NCBI GenBank assembly: GCA_934120635.1 | Contig: CAKOUR010000012.1 | Location: 1 to 50,595, forward strand | DNA from: an uncultured Bacilli bacterium | GTDB lineage: Bacteria; Bacillota_I; Bacilli_A; RF39; UBA660 | DNA: 50,595 nt | Direction of reading: 5' to 3' | In this document: piece by piece, positions 23,052 through 31,623 of the stretch | Layout of the letters: the number at the start of each line of letters is the position of its first letter | How positions within the stretch are numbered: position 1 is the stretch's first letter | Made by a program: the position numbers and the translations under genes | The notes under the pieces: model-generated | What the model saw: only the letters and a program-made list of their open reading frames with translations | Database searches by the model: none | Told to the model about the DNA's origin: nothing

Positions 23052-23765
23052 TTATCTATTTGTTAGTTTATCTCCATTATTTATTATTTTATTCCAGTAT
23101 TGTTCTCCTGTTATTTTGATTATCTTTTTTTGGATTCTTAAAAAGTGAGTAATTACTTCTCTTTTTTCTATTCGATGAATATCTGTTCCTAAAAAATCAA
23201 TGTAATGTTTTTTTAACATATATGTTATTAATTTTTCGCTTTCTTTTCCATATGAACCAATAATGCTTGAATAATTACTTTGAAATAAAAATCCTTCTTT
23301 TCTTAGTTTATCTACTATGGAATAATCTTTTTGAAAATAAGTATATCGTTCTGGATGAGCAATTACTACTTTATATCCTCTTGATTCAATATGATTCAAA
23401 ATATCTTCTAAGTTTAATATTTTATTATGAAACGGAAATTCTACTAAAATATAATTTGTATCATTTAAACTACTAATCGTATAATTATCTAATAAATTGG
23501 GTATTTTTTCATGAATAAATAATTCATTGCCTAAATAAACTTCTATTTTTAAATTAAGTTCTTTGGCTTTATCTTTTAAAGTACAATATCGATAGTAATT
23601 TTCTTCATAAGTACTATTGTAGTTACTATCCATGATAAAATGTGGTGTTAGAATTACTCTGTCGAATCCTGCTTTTTGCAACTCTTTTAATAAAGAAATT
23701 GATTCTTCTATCGTTTTACTTCCATCATCTACTCCAAATAATATATGTGAATGAATATCTGTCAT
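23052..23765 (-). CDS. cpsB: CpsB/YwqE-type tyrosine-protein phosphatase (PHP domain)
   Basis: 237 residues. Starts MTDIHSHILFGVDDGSKT, the metal-binding PHP signature of Mn-dependent phosphotyrosine phosphatases that dephosphorylate the CpsD kinase; later ligands are in LTPHF, YLGNELF, VVIAHPERY and LGTDIHR. It follows cpsD by 9 bases. The CpsB/C/D trio controls length or export of surface polysaccharide. It is last in its operon, next to the terminator at 22989-23026. Confidence 0.9.
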   Translation of the reverse strand: MTDIHSHILFGVDDGSKTIEESISLLKELQKAGFDRVILTPHFIMDSNYNSTYEENYYRYCTLKDKAKELNLKIEVYLGNELFIHEKIPNLLDNYTISSLNDTNYILVEFPFHNKILNLEDILNHIESRGYKVVIAHPERYTYFQKDYSIVDKLRKEGFLFQSNYSSIIGSYGKESEKLITYMLKKHYIDFLGTDIHRIEKREVITHFLRIQKKIIKITGEQYWNKIINNGDKLTNR

Positions 23766-23774
23766 GATTTTCTC

Positions 23775-24443
23775 CTACTGATAATAGTTAGAGTATTTTC
23801 CTCTTTTGGTTGTTGGAGCACGATTAACAATTACTCCTGCAATGTTTGCTTCTATTTTTTCTAAAGCTTTTTTTGTTTCATTTAACTCATCAATATTTGT
23901 ATAATTGCAAGCACAAACAATAATTACTCGGTCAGCACTACTTGCCATGATTAGAGAGTCTGGTAATCCATTAACAGGTACGCCATCAACGATGATTCGA
24001 TCAAAATTTTTCTTCAATATTTCCATAATAATTTTATAATTAGATGAGTCTAATAACTCACTTGGATTAGGTGGTACTGTTCCTCGTGGAATGACATAAA
24101 CACCTGATACTTTTGTTTTTTTGATATACTCTGCTAAATCTATTGAATCATTGTTTACTAATAAATTAGATAAACCTCTCTCATTAGGAATATTAAAAAT
24201 ACGATTAATGCGTCCTAATCTTAAATCACCATCTATTAATAGTACTCTTTCTCCATTTTGGGCAAATGCTACAGCTAAATTACTACTAATAAAGCTTTTT
24301 CCTTCTCCTGGTACAGAACTTGTGACAAGTAAAACTTTGGAATTTTTTTCATTCGCAGTAAATTGTAAGTTGGTTCGAATCGTTCGAATGTCTTCGCTGA
24401 TATTTGATTTGGGTCTACTTTGTATTACTAATTCATCCTTCAT
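23775..24443 (-). CDS. cpsD: CpsD-type bacterial tyrosine kinase
   Basis: 222 residues. The P-loop variant VTSSVPGEGKSFISSNLAVAFA (Walker A, about residues 41-56), RVLLIDGDLRLGRI (Walker A') and FDRIIVDGVPV (Walker B) define the BY-kinase family. The C-terminus KRGKYSNYYQ contains the tyrosine cluster that is autophosphorylated. Like other Firmicutes members it lacks its own membrane domain and needs the CpsC partner encoded just upstream, with a 4-base overlap. Confidence 0.92.
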   Translation of the reverse strand: MKDELVIQSRPKSNISEDIRTIRTNLQFTANEKNSKVLLVTSSVPGEGKSFISSNLAVAFAQNGERVLLIDGDLRLGRINRIFNIPNERGLSNLLVNNDSIDLAEYIKKTKVSGVYVIPRGTVPPNPSELLDSSNYKIIMEILKKNFDRIIVDGVPVNGLPDSLIMASSADRVIIVCACNYTNIDELNETKKALEKIEANIAGVIVNRAPTTKRGKYSNYYQ

Positions 24444-25111
24444 CTTTTTCTTCCCTTCTTACTAAATTCTTGAACACTTCCTAAAATTGGTAAATGTAAT
24501 TTTTGTTCAACTTGTTCTGATGATTTGATTGTTCGATCAAAGTAATATATAATAAATACTATTCCACATGCTATTGTAATACCTGCTAATATGTATATTA
24601 ATAATTGTTTAGGAATATTAATATTATATGGTTTCTTATTAAGTATTGCTTCATCTAAAATATTAACATTATTCATTTTATATAAATCTAATACTTCTTT
24701 TGTAAAGTAAGAGGCTGTTACGTTAGCAATATTTTTAGCCATTACAGGATCTTTATCTTTAACATTAATTTGAATAATTTCTGTATTACTTACTGCTGTT
24801 ACAGATATTTCATTTGATAGTTCTTCATAAGTTAAATCTAAATCTAACTTTTTGATTACTTGATCTAAAACTCTTCTAGACTTTACTACTTCTGCATAAG
24901 TATCTACTAAATTTTGATTTAATACAATATCACTTTGGGTTATTGTTGTCTCTCCACTTAATATTACTTTGGTGTAAGAATTATACATTGGTTTTTGAAT
25001 AAATATTGAATAACCACAGCCTAATAAACAAACAAGGGTAAATATGATTATTAAAAGTCCTAATTTTGATTTATAATAACTTAATAATTCTCTTATATCA
25101 ATTTCTTCCAT
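24440..25111 (-). CDS. cpsC: CpsC-type polysaccharide co-polymerase and kinase adaptor
   Basis: 223 residues of the Wzz/CpsC family. It begins MEEIDIRELLSYYKSKLGLLIIIFTLVCLLGCG (first membrane helix), contains the family's outer domain with SYTKVILSGETTITQSDIVLN and NTEIIQINVKDKDPVMAKNIAN, and has a second helix (LLIYILAGITIACGIVFIIYYF) followed by a short cytoplasmic tail that normally activates CpsD. First gene of cpsC-cpsD-cpsB. Upstream, 25112-25322 is AT-rich and holds only leader sequence; I saw no clear consensus promoter there. Confidence 0.88.
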   Translation of the reverse strand: MEEIDIRELLSYYKSKLGLLIIIFTLVCLLGCGYSIFIQKPMYNSYTKVILSGETTITQSDIVLNQNLVDTYAEVVKSRRVLDQVIKKLDLDLTYEELSNEISVTAVSNTEIIQINVKDKDPVMAKNIANVTASYFTKEVLDLYKMNNVNILDEAILNKKPYNINIPKQLLIYILAGITIACGIVFIIYYFDRTIKSSEQVEQKLHLPILGSVQEFSKKGRKR

Positions 25112-25322
25112 ATTACTATCATCCTAACTATTCTATGTTTTAAGTATATCATATTTTTTTTATATTGCCTACACTTTTGATTTGAAAAATACTGATTTTA
25201 ATTTTTCATTATTAATGGATATTTATAAGGAAAAGTATGTCTCATTTTGTGTTTTTGTAAATTTCTAATATATTAAAAGTACTAATAAATATACTATTTA
25301 AAGTAATTTACTACTAAAGAAA

Positions 25323-25424
25323 TTAATGATTATTACTTCTAGAAGATACAATTAAGGCACAAAATAAAAATAATAATATAAAAATAATTAGAATAGAAAT
25401 GCTAATAAAAAGAAAGTATTTCAA
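25323..25424 (-). CDS. Candidate 33-residue single-pass membrane microprotein
   Basis: Reads from a TTG at 25422-25424: KYFLFISISILIIFILL forms a single hydrophobic helix, followed by FLFCALIVSSRSNNH and a stop. AAGGGG immediately after the stop of the 25439 gene gives a ribosome site about 10 bases upstream. The positive Lys at the start and polar tail (SSRSNNH) fit a small membrane protein with its N-terminus inside or outside. It probably belongs to the sortase operon above it. The TTG start and short length keep confidence low. Confidence 0.4.
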   Translation of the reverse strand: MKYFLFISISILIIFILLFLFCALIVSSRSNNH

Positions 25425-25438
25425 TAATATTCATCCCC

Positions 25439-26260
25439 TTAAACTTTTTTATTAATTTTAGCTACTCCTATTATAATCAAAAGTAATCCAAATATTCCTA
25501 AGATACTACTTGTTACAAATAAAATTTTAAAAATAGCATTGGTAATAGTAATAGCTAATTTTGAAAGAATACTACTGAATATTACAATGTGCTGTAATTT
25601 TGGTTGAATAAATATTTTTGTTGATAAAGTAATAAAAAATGCAGACAAAAGGGTTGAACCTAATGTTTTCAAAAAAACTTTAAATGACTTGCTAACTAGT
25701 TGCAATGAGGCGATAAGGAAGAATTCAATACATGATAATAAAAATAATATTTTCTTTTGATATTTAGATAATTTATGATAAGTATCTCTAATTTTTAATA
25801 TATATTTTTTTGAATAAAGTATTTTATCTTCATAACTATCTGTTATTTGTTTTTTTAAGTTTGTAATACCTATTAATTCTTCTTGTGTCGCACTTCTATT
25901 ATTTTCTCTTAATTTATTTTGGATTAATTCTTCAATATTATTAGAAAGACTTTTTGTATCTATTTTTAACTCTTGATTGTCATAAATATAATTTATTAAA
26001 TTTTTTATATCATTTGTTACTTTTTCTTTGGTTAATATTTTTTCTACTTCTTCTCCAGTTAATCCTACTTGAATAGTATATCCTTCTATTGTAGATAGAC
26101 TATCATAATATACTTTATTGTAATAGTCATTTCTTTCTAATATAGATAAAATATATTTTTTATTTAAGATAGTTATCGATATAATAATAGCTAAAAGAAG
26201 AATAGTTGTACTTAATATTAATAAAAATTGATTTAATCTAATTAATATTTTTCTTATCAT
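25439..26260 (-). CDS. Hypothetical multipass membrane protein of the sortase locus
   Basis: 273 residues. One membrane helix at the N-terminus (FLLILSTTILLLAIIISITIL), an outward loop of about 140 residues that is Lys/Glu/Asn-rich (ending DSYEDKILYSKKYILKIRDTYHKLSKYQ), and three more helices at the C-terminus (ILFLLSCIEFFLIASLQL, FLKTLGSTLLSAFFITLS, ILFVTSSILGIFGLLLIIIGVA). GGAG precedes the ATG. It lies 13 bases after the sortase gene and probably functions with it, perhaps as an assembly partner; no family is recognised. Confidence 0.7.
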   Translation of the reverse strand: MIRKILIRLNQFLLILSTTILLLAIIISITILNKKYILSILERNDYYNKVYYDSLSTIEGYTIQVGLTGEEVEKILTKEKVTNDIKNLINYIYDNQELKIDTKSLSNNIEELIQNKLRENNRSATQEELIGITNLKKQITDSYEDKILYSKKYILKIRDTYHKLSKYQKKILFLLSCIEFFLIASLQLVSKSFKVFLKTLGSTLLSAFFITLSTKIFIQPKLQHIVIFSSILSKLAITITNAIFKILFVTSSILGIFGLLLIIIGVAKINKKV

Positions 26261-26273
26261 AATTATTCTCCTT

Positions 26274-26900
26274 CTATTTTTTTAATGATGCATATACAAC
26301 AAAACGATATGGTGTATACACTACTGTTGTTGTTGGATAGCATGTATATATCATTAAAACTTCTCCTTCTCTTTTTATCGGAACTTTGTCTAATTCAGTA
26401 TCTTTAATTATTTTGGTATCTTCTATAGTATAATGATAAGTTCCATAATTTGTTGTTACGATTATTTCGTCACCTAACGAAACATTAGGGAGATTTCTTA
26501 ATATATTACTAGTGTTATGTCCCATATAAAGGATAGAGCCTCCTTCTCCAGGAAAATAACTAGCTATATATTGGCCTACCCCATATTTTAATGTTTCGTT
26601 ATCATCTCCATAATAAACTGGTTGTTCTATTCTTACTGTAGGTATAGAGATAGTTGCATATTTTGTTCCATATTCTGGATAAGACTCTAAATTCTTAGTT
26701 TCTAGATTTAATTTTACATCTTTTAAAACTTTTTTATTTGATTTTTCTGATACTATATCAATAATTTTAAATACTTCTTTGATTGGAGAATAAAAAATAA
26801 AGAAAAAAAGTCCTATAATTAAAGAAGAACAAATAAAAGCAACTATTATTTCAAAAATAGTCGCTTTTAGTACTCCTTTTTTCTTAAGTTGATTAAGCAT
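26274..26900 (-). CDS. Sortase (class D-like)
   Basis: 208 residues with an N-terminal membrane anchor (IVAFICSSLIIGLFFFIFYS, about 19-38). Catalytic residues are His128 in YMGHNTS, Cys187 in YTCYPT and Arg199 in PYRFVV. The TCYP form around the cysteine is typical of class D sortases. The transpeptidase cleaves LPXTG-like signals and anchors proteins to the wall. Its start overlaps the end of the surface protein gene by 8 bases, so the likely substrate is its neighbour with an LAATG signal. Confidence 0.9.
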   Translation of the reverse strand: MLNQLKKKGVLKATIFEIIVAFICSSLIIGLFFFIFYSPIKEVFKIIDIVSEKSNKKVLKDVKLNLETKNLESYPEYGTKYATISIPTVRIEQPVYYGDDNETLKYGVGQYIASYFPGEGGSILYMGHNTSNILRNLPNVSLGDEIIVTTNYGTYHYTIEDTKIIKDTELDKVPIKREGEVLMIYTCYPTTTVVYTPYRFVVYASLKK

Positions 26901-27426
26901 TATTTTTTAACTTTCTATATGCTGCTGAAGATGCTACGACTAATGCTAAACCAGATACAGCAATGTAAATAGTATAATCTGAACCAGTTGCTGCTAATTT
27001 TGTATTAGTAATTGGTGCAGAACCATAAGTTTTTCCGTTTGAACCTTTTACTACTACTCTTTTTGAGGTATTATCATAATTTATAGTAGCTCCTGCTAAA
27101 GTTGCAGCGTCAGTTGCTAGTGTACGAATTTCGTTTTTTTGACTACTGCTTAACTTTGTTAAATCAGTAGTTCCAGCAGTATTCATAATCTCAATAATTT
27201 TGTTTCCTTTAGCTATAATTTGATCTGCTTTTTCTGAACTAATTTCATTATCTGCTAAATAGCTTTTAACAATAGCAGCAAGTTCAGGACTACTTATACT
27301 TTTTCCTGCAACAGTAAAAGTTTTAGATGCATAATCAATTAATTCTTGTTTTGTTGCAGCATGTACATTTGATATAAAGCATAAAGAAACAATAAATACT
27401 GCTATTAATTTTAAACTTTTTTTCAT
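26893..27426 (-). CDS. Sortase-anchored surface protein with LAATG sorting signal
   Basis: 177 residues. A Sec signal peptide (MKKSLKLIAVFIVSLCFISNVHA, cleavage likely after HAA) leads to a helical domain of about 90 residues, then a short beta-rich segment (TINYDNTSKRVVVKGSNGKT). The C-terminus has a complete sorting signal: LAATG (about 144-148), a hydrophobic helix (YIAVSGLALVVASSAAY) and a basic tail (RKLKNNA). The motif is LAxTG rather than LPxTG. The gene is first in a sortase mini-operon, with its own promoter at 27451-27478. The exported domain is not recognised; it may be a small wall-attached structural or signalling protein. Confidence 0.85.
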   Translation of the reverse strand: MKKSLKLIAVFIVSLCFISNVHAATKQELIDYASKTFTVAGKSISSPELAAIVKSYLADNEISSEKADQIIAKGNKIIEIMNTAGTTDLTKLSSSQKNEIRTLATDAATLAGATINYDNTSKRVVVKGSNGKTYGSAPITNTKLAATGSDYTIYIAVSGLALVVASSAAYRKLKNNA

Positions 27427-27450
27427 CTTTCACATTCCCTTCCTATAATA

Positions 27451-27478
27451 ATTATATCAAATAATCATTAAAAAGCAA
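27451..27478 (-). promoter_or_regulatory. Sigma-A promoter of the sortase mini-operon
   Basis: Minus strand TTGCTT (plus 27473-27478), 16-base spacer, TATAAT (plus 27451-27456), 25 bases before the ATG at 27426. GAAGGG provides the ribosome site. Confidence 0.7.
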
Positions 27479-27488
27479 GACTTTTTTA

Positions 27489-27986
27489 TCATGATTTTTT
27501 AATTGATTTTTTCTTTTTATCTATTAAAATAAAGATTACTGATGATAAAAATGCTCCACTAGTATCAATTAATACATCACTAAATTGGCCTGTTCTTCCT
27601 TCAACAAAAGTTTGATGATATTCATCTGTTATTGCAAATAGAAAACATATTAATATTGTAATAAATAATACTAAACTATATTTTCTTTCTTTTTTAAAGT
27701 TTATTGCTAATAAAAAGTTTAATATTAGAATAGCTAAAATAAAATAAACACTAGCATGTGCAATTTTTCGAATTGGTTTATTAAATTCTTCTACTAATTT
27801 TTCTTTTTCATCTGTAGAATAATGATGATGAGTAACTCTGCTAGTTATCTCAATTATTTCTCCTACAACAATTTTACTTTTTCCGTTAGATTCATTGGTA
27901 TTCATACTAGATAGATAAAAAATAGTTCCCATCCATAGTAAGACAAAAAAAAGCAAAAAGGTTATAATTAATTTTTTATTTTTCAT
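27489..27986 (-). CDS. VanZ-like family membrane protein
   Basis: 165 residues with four predicted helices. MGTIFYLSSMNTNESNGKS, then PIRKIAHASVYFILAILI, FAITDEYHQTFVEGRTGQFSDVLIDTSGAFLSSVIF: the KxxH...Y, DExxQ and R..s..DvliDt.Ga motifs define the VanZ family, associated with low-level teicoplanin resistance and of uncertain biochemistry. There is no van operon here, so resistance should not be assumed. It is separated from the sortase operon by the promoter region. Confidence 0.88.
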   Translation of the reverse strand: MKNKKLIITFLLFFVLLWMGTIFYLSSMNTNESNGKSKIVVGEIIEITSRVTHHHYSTDEKEKLVEEFNKPIRKIAHASVYFILAILILNFLLAINFKKERKYSLVLFITILICFLFAITDEYHQTFVEGRTGQFSDVLIDTSGAFLSSVIFILIDKKKKSIKKS

Positions 27987-28075
27987 TAAAAAATCACTTT
28001 CTTTCTTAATTTATTATATTAAGTAAGCTAAAATACTTATAATGCTTATTTTCAACATTTTTTACTAATTATTTA

Positions 28076-28097
28076 AAGAATATATTTGTATATTCTT
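28076..28097 (-). terminator. Hairpin downstream of the GT2 gene, weak terminator
   Basis: AAGAATATA and TATATTCTT form a perfect 9-bp stem with a 4-base loop, 18 bases beyond the GT2 stop. On the minus strand it is followed by TTTAAATAATT, a poor T-run, so termination strength is uncertain. Confidence 0.4.
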
Positions 28098-28115
28098 ATT
28101 TTAAAAGGCAAAATT

Positions 28116-29108
28116 CTATTTAAAATTATCTTTCGATAACAGAAGTTTTTGCTTCTTTATTGAATTCAATATAGTTAATCTTGGAAATAATGTTTTAATA
28201 AATATTTTAATTTTTTCCATAAATGAAATTTCACATTTGAAAACAACTGATGGTGCTAATTTTAACAAATTTATTTTACATTTTTTGTAATCAGATTTAT
28301 ATTTTGATGGCATACCATTAAAAACAATGTATAGCATTAGATTATAATTATTTTGCCATATATGCCAATTAGCAGAAAAATTAGTTCTTTTTGTATTTAC
28401 AACAAGATTGTTTTTTATAAAAATAATATTTTTAAGTGAATTTATTCCATTGTCAATTTTCATAATTGTCGTTCCACTATTGGGATTGTTAAGTCTATAA
28501 TTATAAATTTTTCTATGCCCGATTGCTATTTTTTTTGAATATTGAGCAACCATAACCGAAAAATATAATCCCTCCCCAAACCACAAAACAGAAAAAGATA
28601 GATTATTCTTTTTTATTAATTTTGTTAAATAAAGTTTATTCCATGGTCCTACAGGGACTTTATCGTATAAAATTCTACAAGTTGCCTCTTCAGAATTGAC
28701 AACTTCAATTTTATCACTATTATTTTGTTTTCTATCACGGGTAGTAAAAATAGCATCGGTCATAGACATTTCACAATCATTGCTTTCCAAAATGTTTACT
28801 AAATACTCTATATAATCTAATTCTAACCAATCATCACCATCTGCAAAAGTTAGATATTCACCTGTCACTTCCTTTAAACCATAATTTCTTGCTTCACATG
28901 TCCCACCATTTTTTTGGTGTATAACTTTAACTCTTTCATCAAGTGATGCATATTTATCACATATTTTTCCAACATTATCAGGAGAACCATCATCAACTAG
29001 AATTAGTTCAATATTCTTATAAGATTGTTTTAAAATAGAATCTATTAATTTTTTTACATATTCTTCAGATTTATACAACGGTACAATTATTGATACTTTT
29101 CTTTTCAT
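28116..29108 (-). CDS. GT2 family glycosyltransferase (capsule)
   Basis: 330 residues of GT-A fold. KVSIIVPLYKSEEYVKKLIDSILKQSY, LILVDDGSPDNVG, NYGLKEVTGEYLTFADGDDWLE (the DGDD metal/nucleotide site) and GPWNKLYLTKLI are standard for polysaccharide GT2 enzymes. The ATG at 29106-29108 follows a GAGAGG region; a TTG one codon upstream is not needed. It is isolated from the other capsule genes by the operon terminator, an IS remnant and two repeat copies, so it may be a relic of an older gene arrangement with unclear expression. It resembles the GT2 at 31623 in organisation. Confidence 0.85.
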   Translation of the reverse strand: MKRKVSIIVPLYKSEEYVKKLIDSILKQSYKNIELILVDDGSPDNVGKICDKYASLDERVKVIHQKNGGTCEARNYGLKEVTGEYLTFADGDDWLELDYIEYLVNILESNDCEMSMTDAIFTTRDRKQNNSDKIEVVNSEEATCRILYDKVPVGPWNKLYLTKLIKKNNLSFSVLWFGEGLYFSVMVAQYSKKIAIGHRKIYNYRLNNPNSGTTIMKIDNGINSLKNIIFIKNNLVVNTKRTNFSANWHIWQNNYNLMLYIVFNGMPSKYKSDYKKCKINLLKLAPSVVFKCEISFMEKIKIFIKTLFPRLTILNSIKKQKLLLSKDNFK

Positions 29109-29166
29109 CAACTCTTTATCCTCTCTAAAATTTAAAAATATATTTTTCCAAAGTGCTAAGTTATTT

Positions 29167-29313
29167 ATGAATTACCTCGGAGCAAGCCCTAAAAATTGTC
29201 TACTAGACAATTTTATTCTCTTCAAGAACGAGGTATCTATTATCAGAAAACTAACGTTTTCATTTTAAATCAAGGCAGAGCCTTGATAAATTATCCCCAA
29301 ATGAAATTAAAAT
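29167..29313 (+). repeat. Palindromic intergenic repeat, copy 1
   Basis: Runs from ATGAATTACCTCGG to ATTAAAAT. It contains CCTCG...CGAGG arms enclosing the palindrome AATTGTCTA-C-TAGACAATT, then GAAAACTAACGTTTTC and CAAGGCAGAGCCTTG hairpins. Copies 2 (29929) and 3 (34765) are the same apart from scattered substitutions, and all have the same orientation. This copy interrupts the truncated wzx at 29311-29559. Confidence 0.9.
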
Positions 29314-29559
29314 ATCTTGCCTGTTATTTTCCTCATCAATGGAAAAGCTCATTACAGATTCAGAAATGTTTAAGGAAATTATTGGTACCAAAACAGTCGT
29401 AAGAACTGACCTTAAGTCAACTGTTCCATATTCTTTGGTTGTTAAAATATTAGTGTATAACGGGACTAAAAAGAAAGTAATAAGTTTTGAACCAAAATTT
29501 TCCAAAGAAAAAATTAATGTATTTTTTAATAAATATTTCTTTCTTGATTCATTTTTCAT
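29260..29559 (-). pseudogene. Truncated wzx flippase, cut off by repeat copy 1
   Basis: From an ATG at 29557-29559 with GAGAGG upstream the product reads KKYLLKNTLIFSLENFGSKL, LVPLYTNILTTKEYGTVDL and so on for about 83 residues, matching the start of the intact Wzx at 30187 (KNKYLVKNTIIFAIGNFATK, LVPLYTNVLSPEQFGAVDL) with clear divergence. At about 29313 the frame runs into repeat copy 1 and stops within it at 29260. Only the first membrane helices remain, so it is non-functional. The divergence shows it came from a different capsule type and was not a recent duplicate. Confidence 0.85.
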
Positions 29560-29652
29560 AGATACCTCTCTAAATATTATACATACTTTTTCAAATATTG
29601 AATAGATTCTTTCGTTTTTTTCTCTATAATATCGTTACTTACTGCACTGCAA

Positions 29653-29928
29653 AACTAAATTCCGCCCTCATTAAAGCAAAAATGGAATTTAGTTGGTGAA
29701 TTTTATAATATGGAATTTACCTAGTAAAATTTGATTTTATTACCGATATGATTATAATATATCATCGATGGCGCTTATTCTTTTTAGAAAGGATTTGTAT
29801 TTATTATGAAGAATAAACATTTATCATTTGATGATAGATTAGAAATTGAAAAAGGACTAAATGAAAATAAGTCTTTTAAGGCTATTGGTACAATCATTAA
29901 CAAAGATATACTACAGTATCAAAAGAGA
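29653..29928 (+). mobile_element. IS30-family insertion sequence remnant
   Basis: From 29806 a frame with GAAAGGA upstream encodes MKNKHLSFDDRLEIEKGLNE then FKAIGTIINKD, the helix-turn-helix start of IS30-type transposases (usual form KHLTxEDRxxIExxLxxGxSFxxIAxxLxKDxTTISREI). After about 40 codons it runs directly into repeat copy 2, so the catalytic domain is missing. Upstream, AACTAAATTCC (29653-29663) and GGAATTTAGTT (29684-29694) form a perfect inverted repeat that may belong to the IS end. Confidence 0.7.
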
Positions 29929-30074
29929 ATGAATTACCTCCAGGCAAGCCCTAAAAATTGTCTACTAGACAATTTTATTCTCTTCGAGAACGAGGTATCT
30001 ATTATCATAAAACTAACGTTTTCATTTTAAATCAAGGCAGAGTCTTGAGGAATTATACCAAAATGAGATTAAAA
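29929..30074 (+). repeat. Palindromic intergenic repeat, copy 2
   Basis: Runs from ATGAATTACCTCC to GAGATTAAAA. The left CCTCG arm differs (CCTCCAGG), as do GAGTCTTG in the last hairpin and a few other bases; the AATTGTCTA palindrome is unchanged. It directly follows the IS30 transposase fragment. Confidence 0.9.
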
Positions 30075-30140
30075 AAGATATTATAATCATCCAAGTCACC
30101 CCATAACTTAGATTAAAAAGCTAATCCCTTTTTCCCCCCC

Positions 30141-30185
30141 AAAAAGCGCCAGTACAAAACTTATACAAGCCTGTACTAGCGCTTT
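30141..30185 (-). terminator. Strong terminator of the capsule operon
   Basis: On the minus strand AAAGCGCTAGTACA pairs with TGTACTGGCGCTTT (14 bp with one G-U), with a 15-base loop, ending in five T and then seven G. It begins 2 bases after the wzx stop at 30187. Confidence 0.85.
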
Positions 30186-30186
30186 C

Positions 30187-31623
30187 TTAGTGCATATTAT
30201 AACAATTTTTATTTTTTTTTAAACATTTTTCTTTAATTATATTAAAAACTTGAATCCAACTATTTCTATAAACATAAATAATTAATATTATCATCACGAC
30301 TTGAATAATTAATGTATACATATTTTGGATATATAATAAAACAGAAATAACAATCATAAGCACAATTGATATCACAAATTCTTTTTCTATTTTTATTATT
30401 AAATATTTTTTTGTGTCAAATAATCTATATATAAATACAGATATATAACTAATCATTGTTGCAATTGCTGCACCTGCTATTCCCAATGCTCTAATAAGTA
30501 ACAAATTTAAAATACAATTTATTACTGCTCCAATTATGGCAGAATATAAAAATCCTTTACTATCTTTATGAACACTATAAGATGTTGAAATAAATGTTGA
30601 TAGATTAAGAAAAACATATCCTATCATTAAATATGAAACATACTCCCATGCTTCAAAAAATTCTTTTGAAACATATATGTTAAATAGTGGCTTAATTACA
30701 ATCAATAATATTGAGCCTACAATAATTGTACCAAAAGCCATGAAATTAAATACTTTGTTTGTATAAACATTATTATCTTCAGCATCTTTCTCTTTTATAG
30801 CTGAAAAAAGCCAAGCTTGTGTAAAAATAGAAGATACAACTGATAAAACTGTCGGTATTTTATATGAAACTGCATATATACCATTTGCAGATAAAGACAT
30901 ATAATTTGTAAGCATAATTCTATCTAAAAAATTCATTATCCACCACATAAATGAAGTAGGAATTAAAATTAATGAATATTTAATCATATTTTTGAATAAT
31001 GACTTGTCAAATTCAAATTTTTTTATAGTTTCTATAATATTTCCAAATATTATTCCATATATAATAGTTATTAAATTTGCAATTATGTATGCTATAAAAT
31101 ATCCTTTTATACCTATTTTAAAAATCAATAGAAAAATTATATTTAATATTGAAACTGAAAATGCATAAATAAAATTACCAATTGAAAAAAGTTTTAATTT
31201 TTCTTGACCTTTCAAATTAATTAAAAATATTTGCGAAGTACCGAAAGTAATCATATACATATAAAAAAGTAACTTATAATCAGAAAAATTATTAAATAAG
31301 TTTAATATTGGAATCATTATTGTAGATGAAATAATTAAAAAAATTATTGATACAAGTGCTATTGACATGATTTTATTAGGTTTACTATTTTTATCAAGTG
31401 AAAATCTTAAGACGGCTTCTGTTATATTAAATGAAAATAATGGTATTAAAAATGAACATATAGTATACAACAAATCAACCGCTCCAAATTGTTCGGGTGA
31501 TAAAACATTTGTATATAACGGTACTAACAAAAATGAAATTAATTTTGTTGCAAAATTACCGATGGCAAAAATAATTGTATTCTTCACTAAATATTTATTC
31601 TTTGACTCTTCTTTGTTTTTCAT
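30187..31623 (-). CDS. wzx: Wzx-type polysaccharide flippase
   Basis: 478 residues, about 14 membrane helices, MATE/MOP-like polysaccharide exporter family. The start KNTIIFAIGNFATKLISFLLVPLYTNVLSPEQFGAVDL is the typical signature. It is expected to move undecaprenyl-linked repeat units across the membrane for polymerisation by the Wzy-like protein encoded at 34905. GGGAG lies upstream and its ATG overlaps the stop region of the GT2 gene, so they are coupled. Last gene of the capsule operon, before a strong terminator. A second, truncated wzx lies nearby at 29260-29559. Confidence 0.9.
   Translation of the reverse strand: MKNKEESKNKYLVKNTIIFAIGNFATKLISFLLVPLYTNVLSPEQFGAVDLLYTICSFLIPLFSFNITEAVLRFSLDKNSKPNKIMSIALVSIIFLIISSTIMIPILNLFNNFSDYKLLFYMYMITFGTSQIFLINLKGQEKLKLFSIGNFIYAFSVSILNIIFLLIFKIGIKGYFIAYIIANLITIIYGIIFGNIIETIKKFEFDKSLFKNMIKYSLILIPTSFMWWIMNFLDRIMLTNYMSLSANGIYAVSYKIPTVLSVVSSIFTQAWLFSAIKEKDAEDNNVYTNKVFNFMAFGTIIVGSILLIVIKPLFNIYVSKEFFEAWEYVSYLMIGYVFLNLSTFISTSYSVHKDSKGFLYSAIIGAVINCILNLLLIRALGIAGAAIATMISYISVFIYRLFDTKKYLIIKIEKEFVISIVLMIVISVLLYIQNMYTLIIQVVMIILIIYVYRNSWIQVFNIIKEKCLKKNKNCYNMH

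Noticed and set aside
29806..30030. A 74-codon plus-strand frame that looks like a small gene
   Set aside because: The first ~40 codons are the start of an IS30 transposase, and the rest is read through repeat copy 2; it is a chance fusion.
30131..30140. Run of seven C as a phase-variation tract
   Set aside because: It is outside any gene, just beyond the operon terminator, so slippage would not change a protein.
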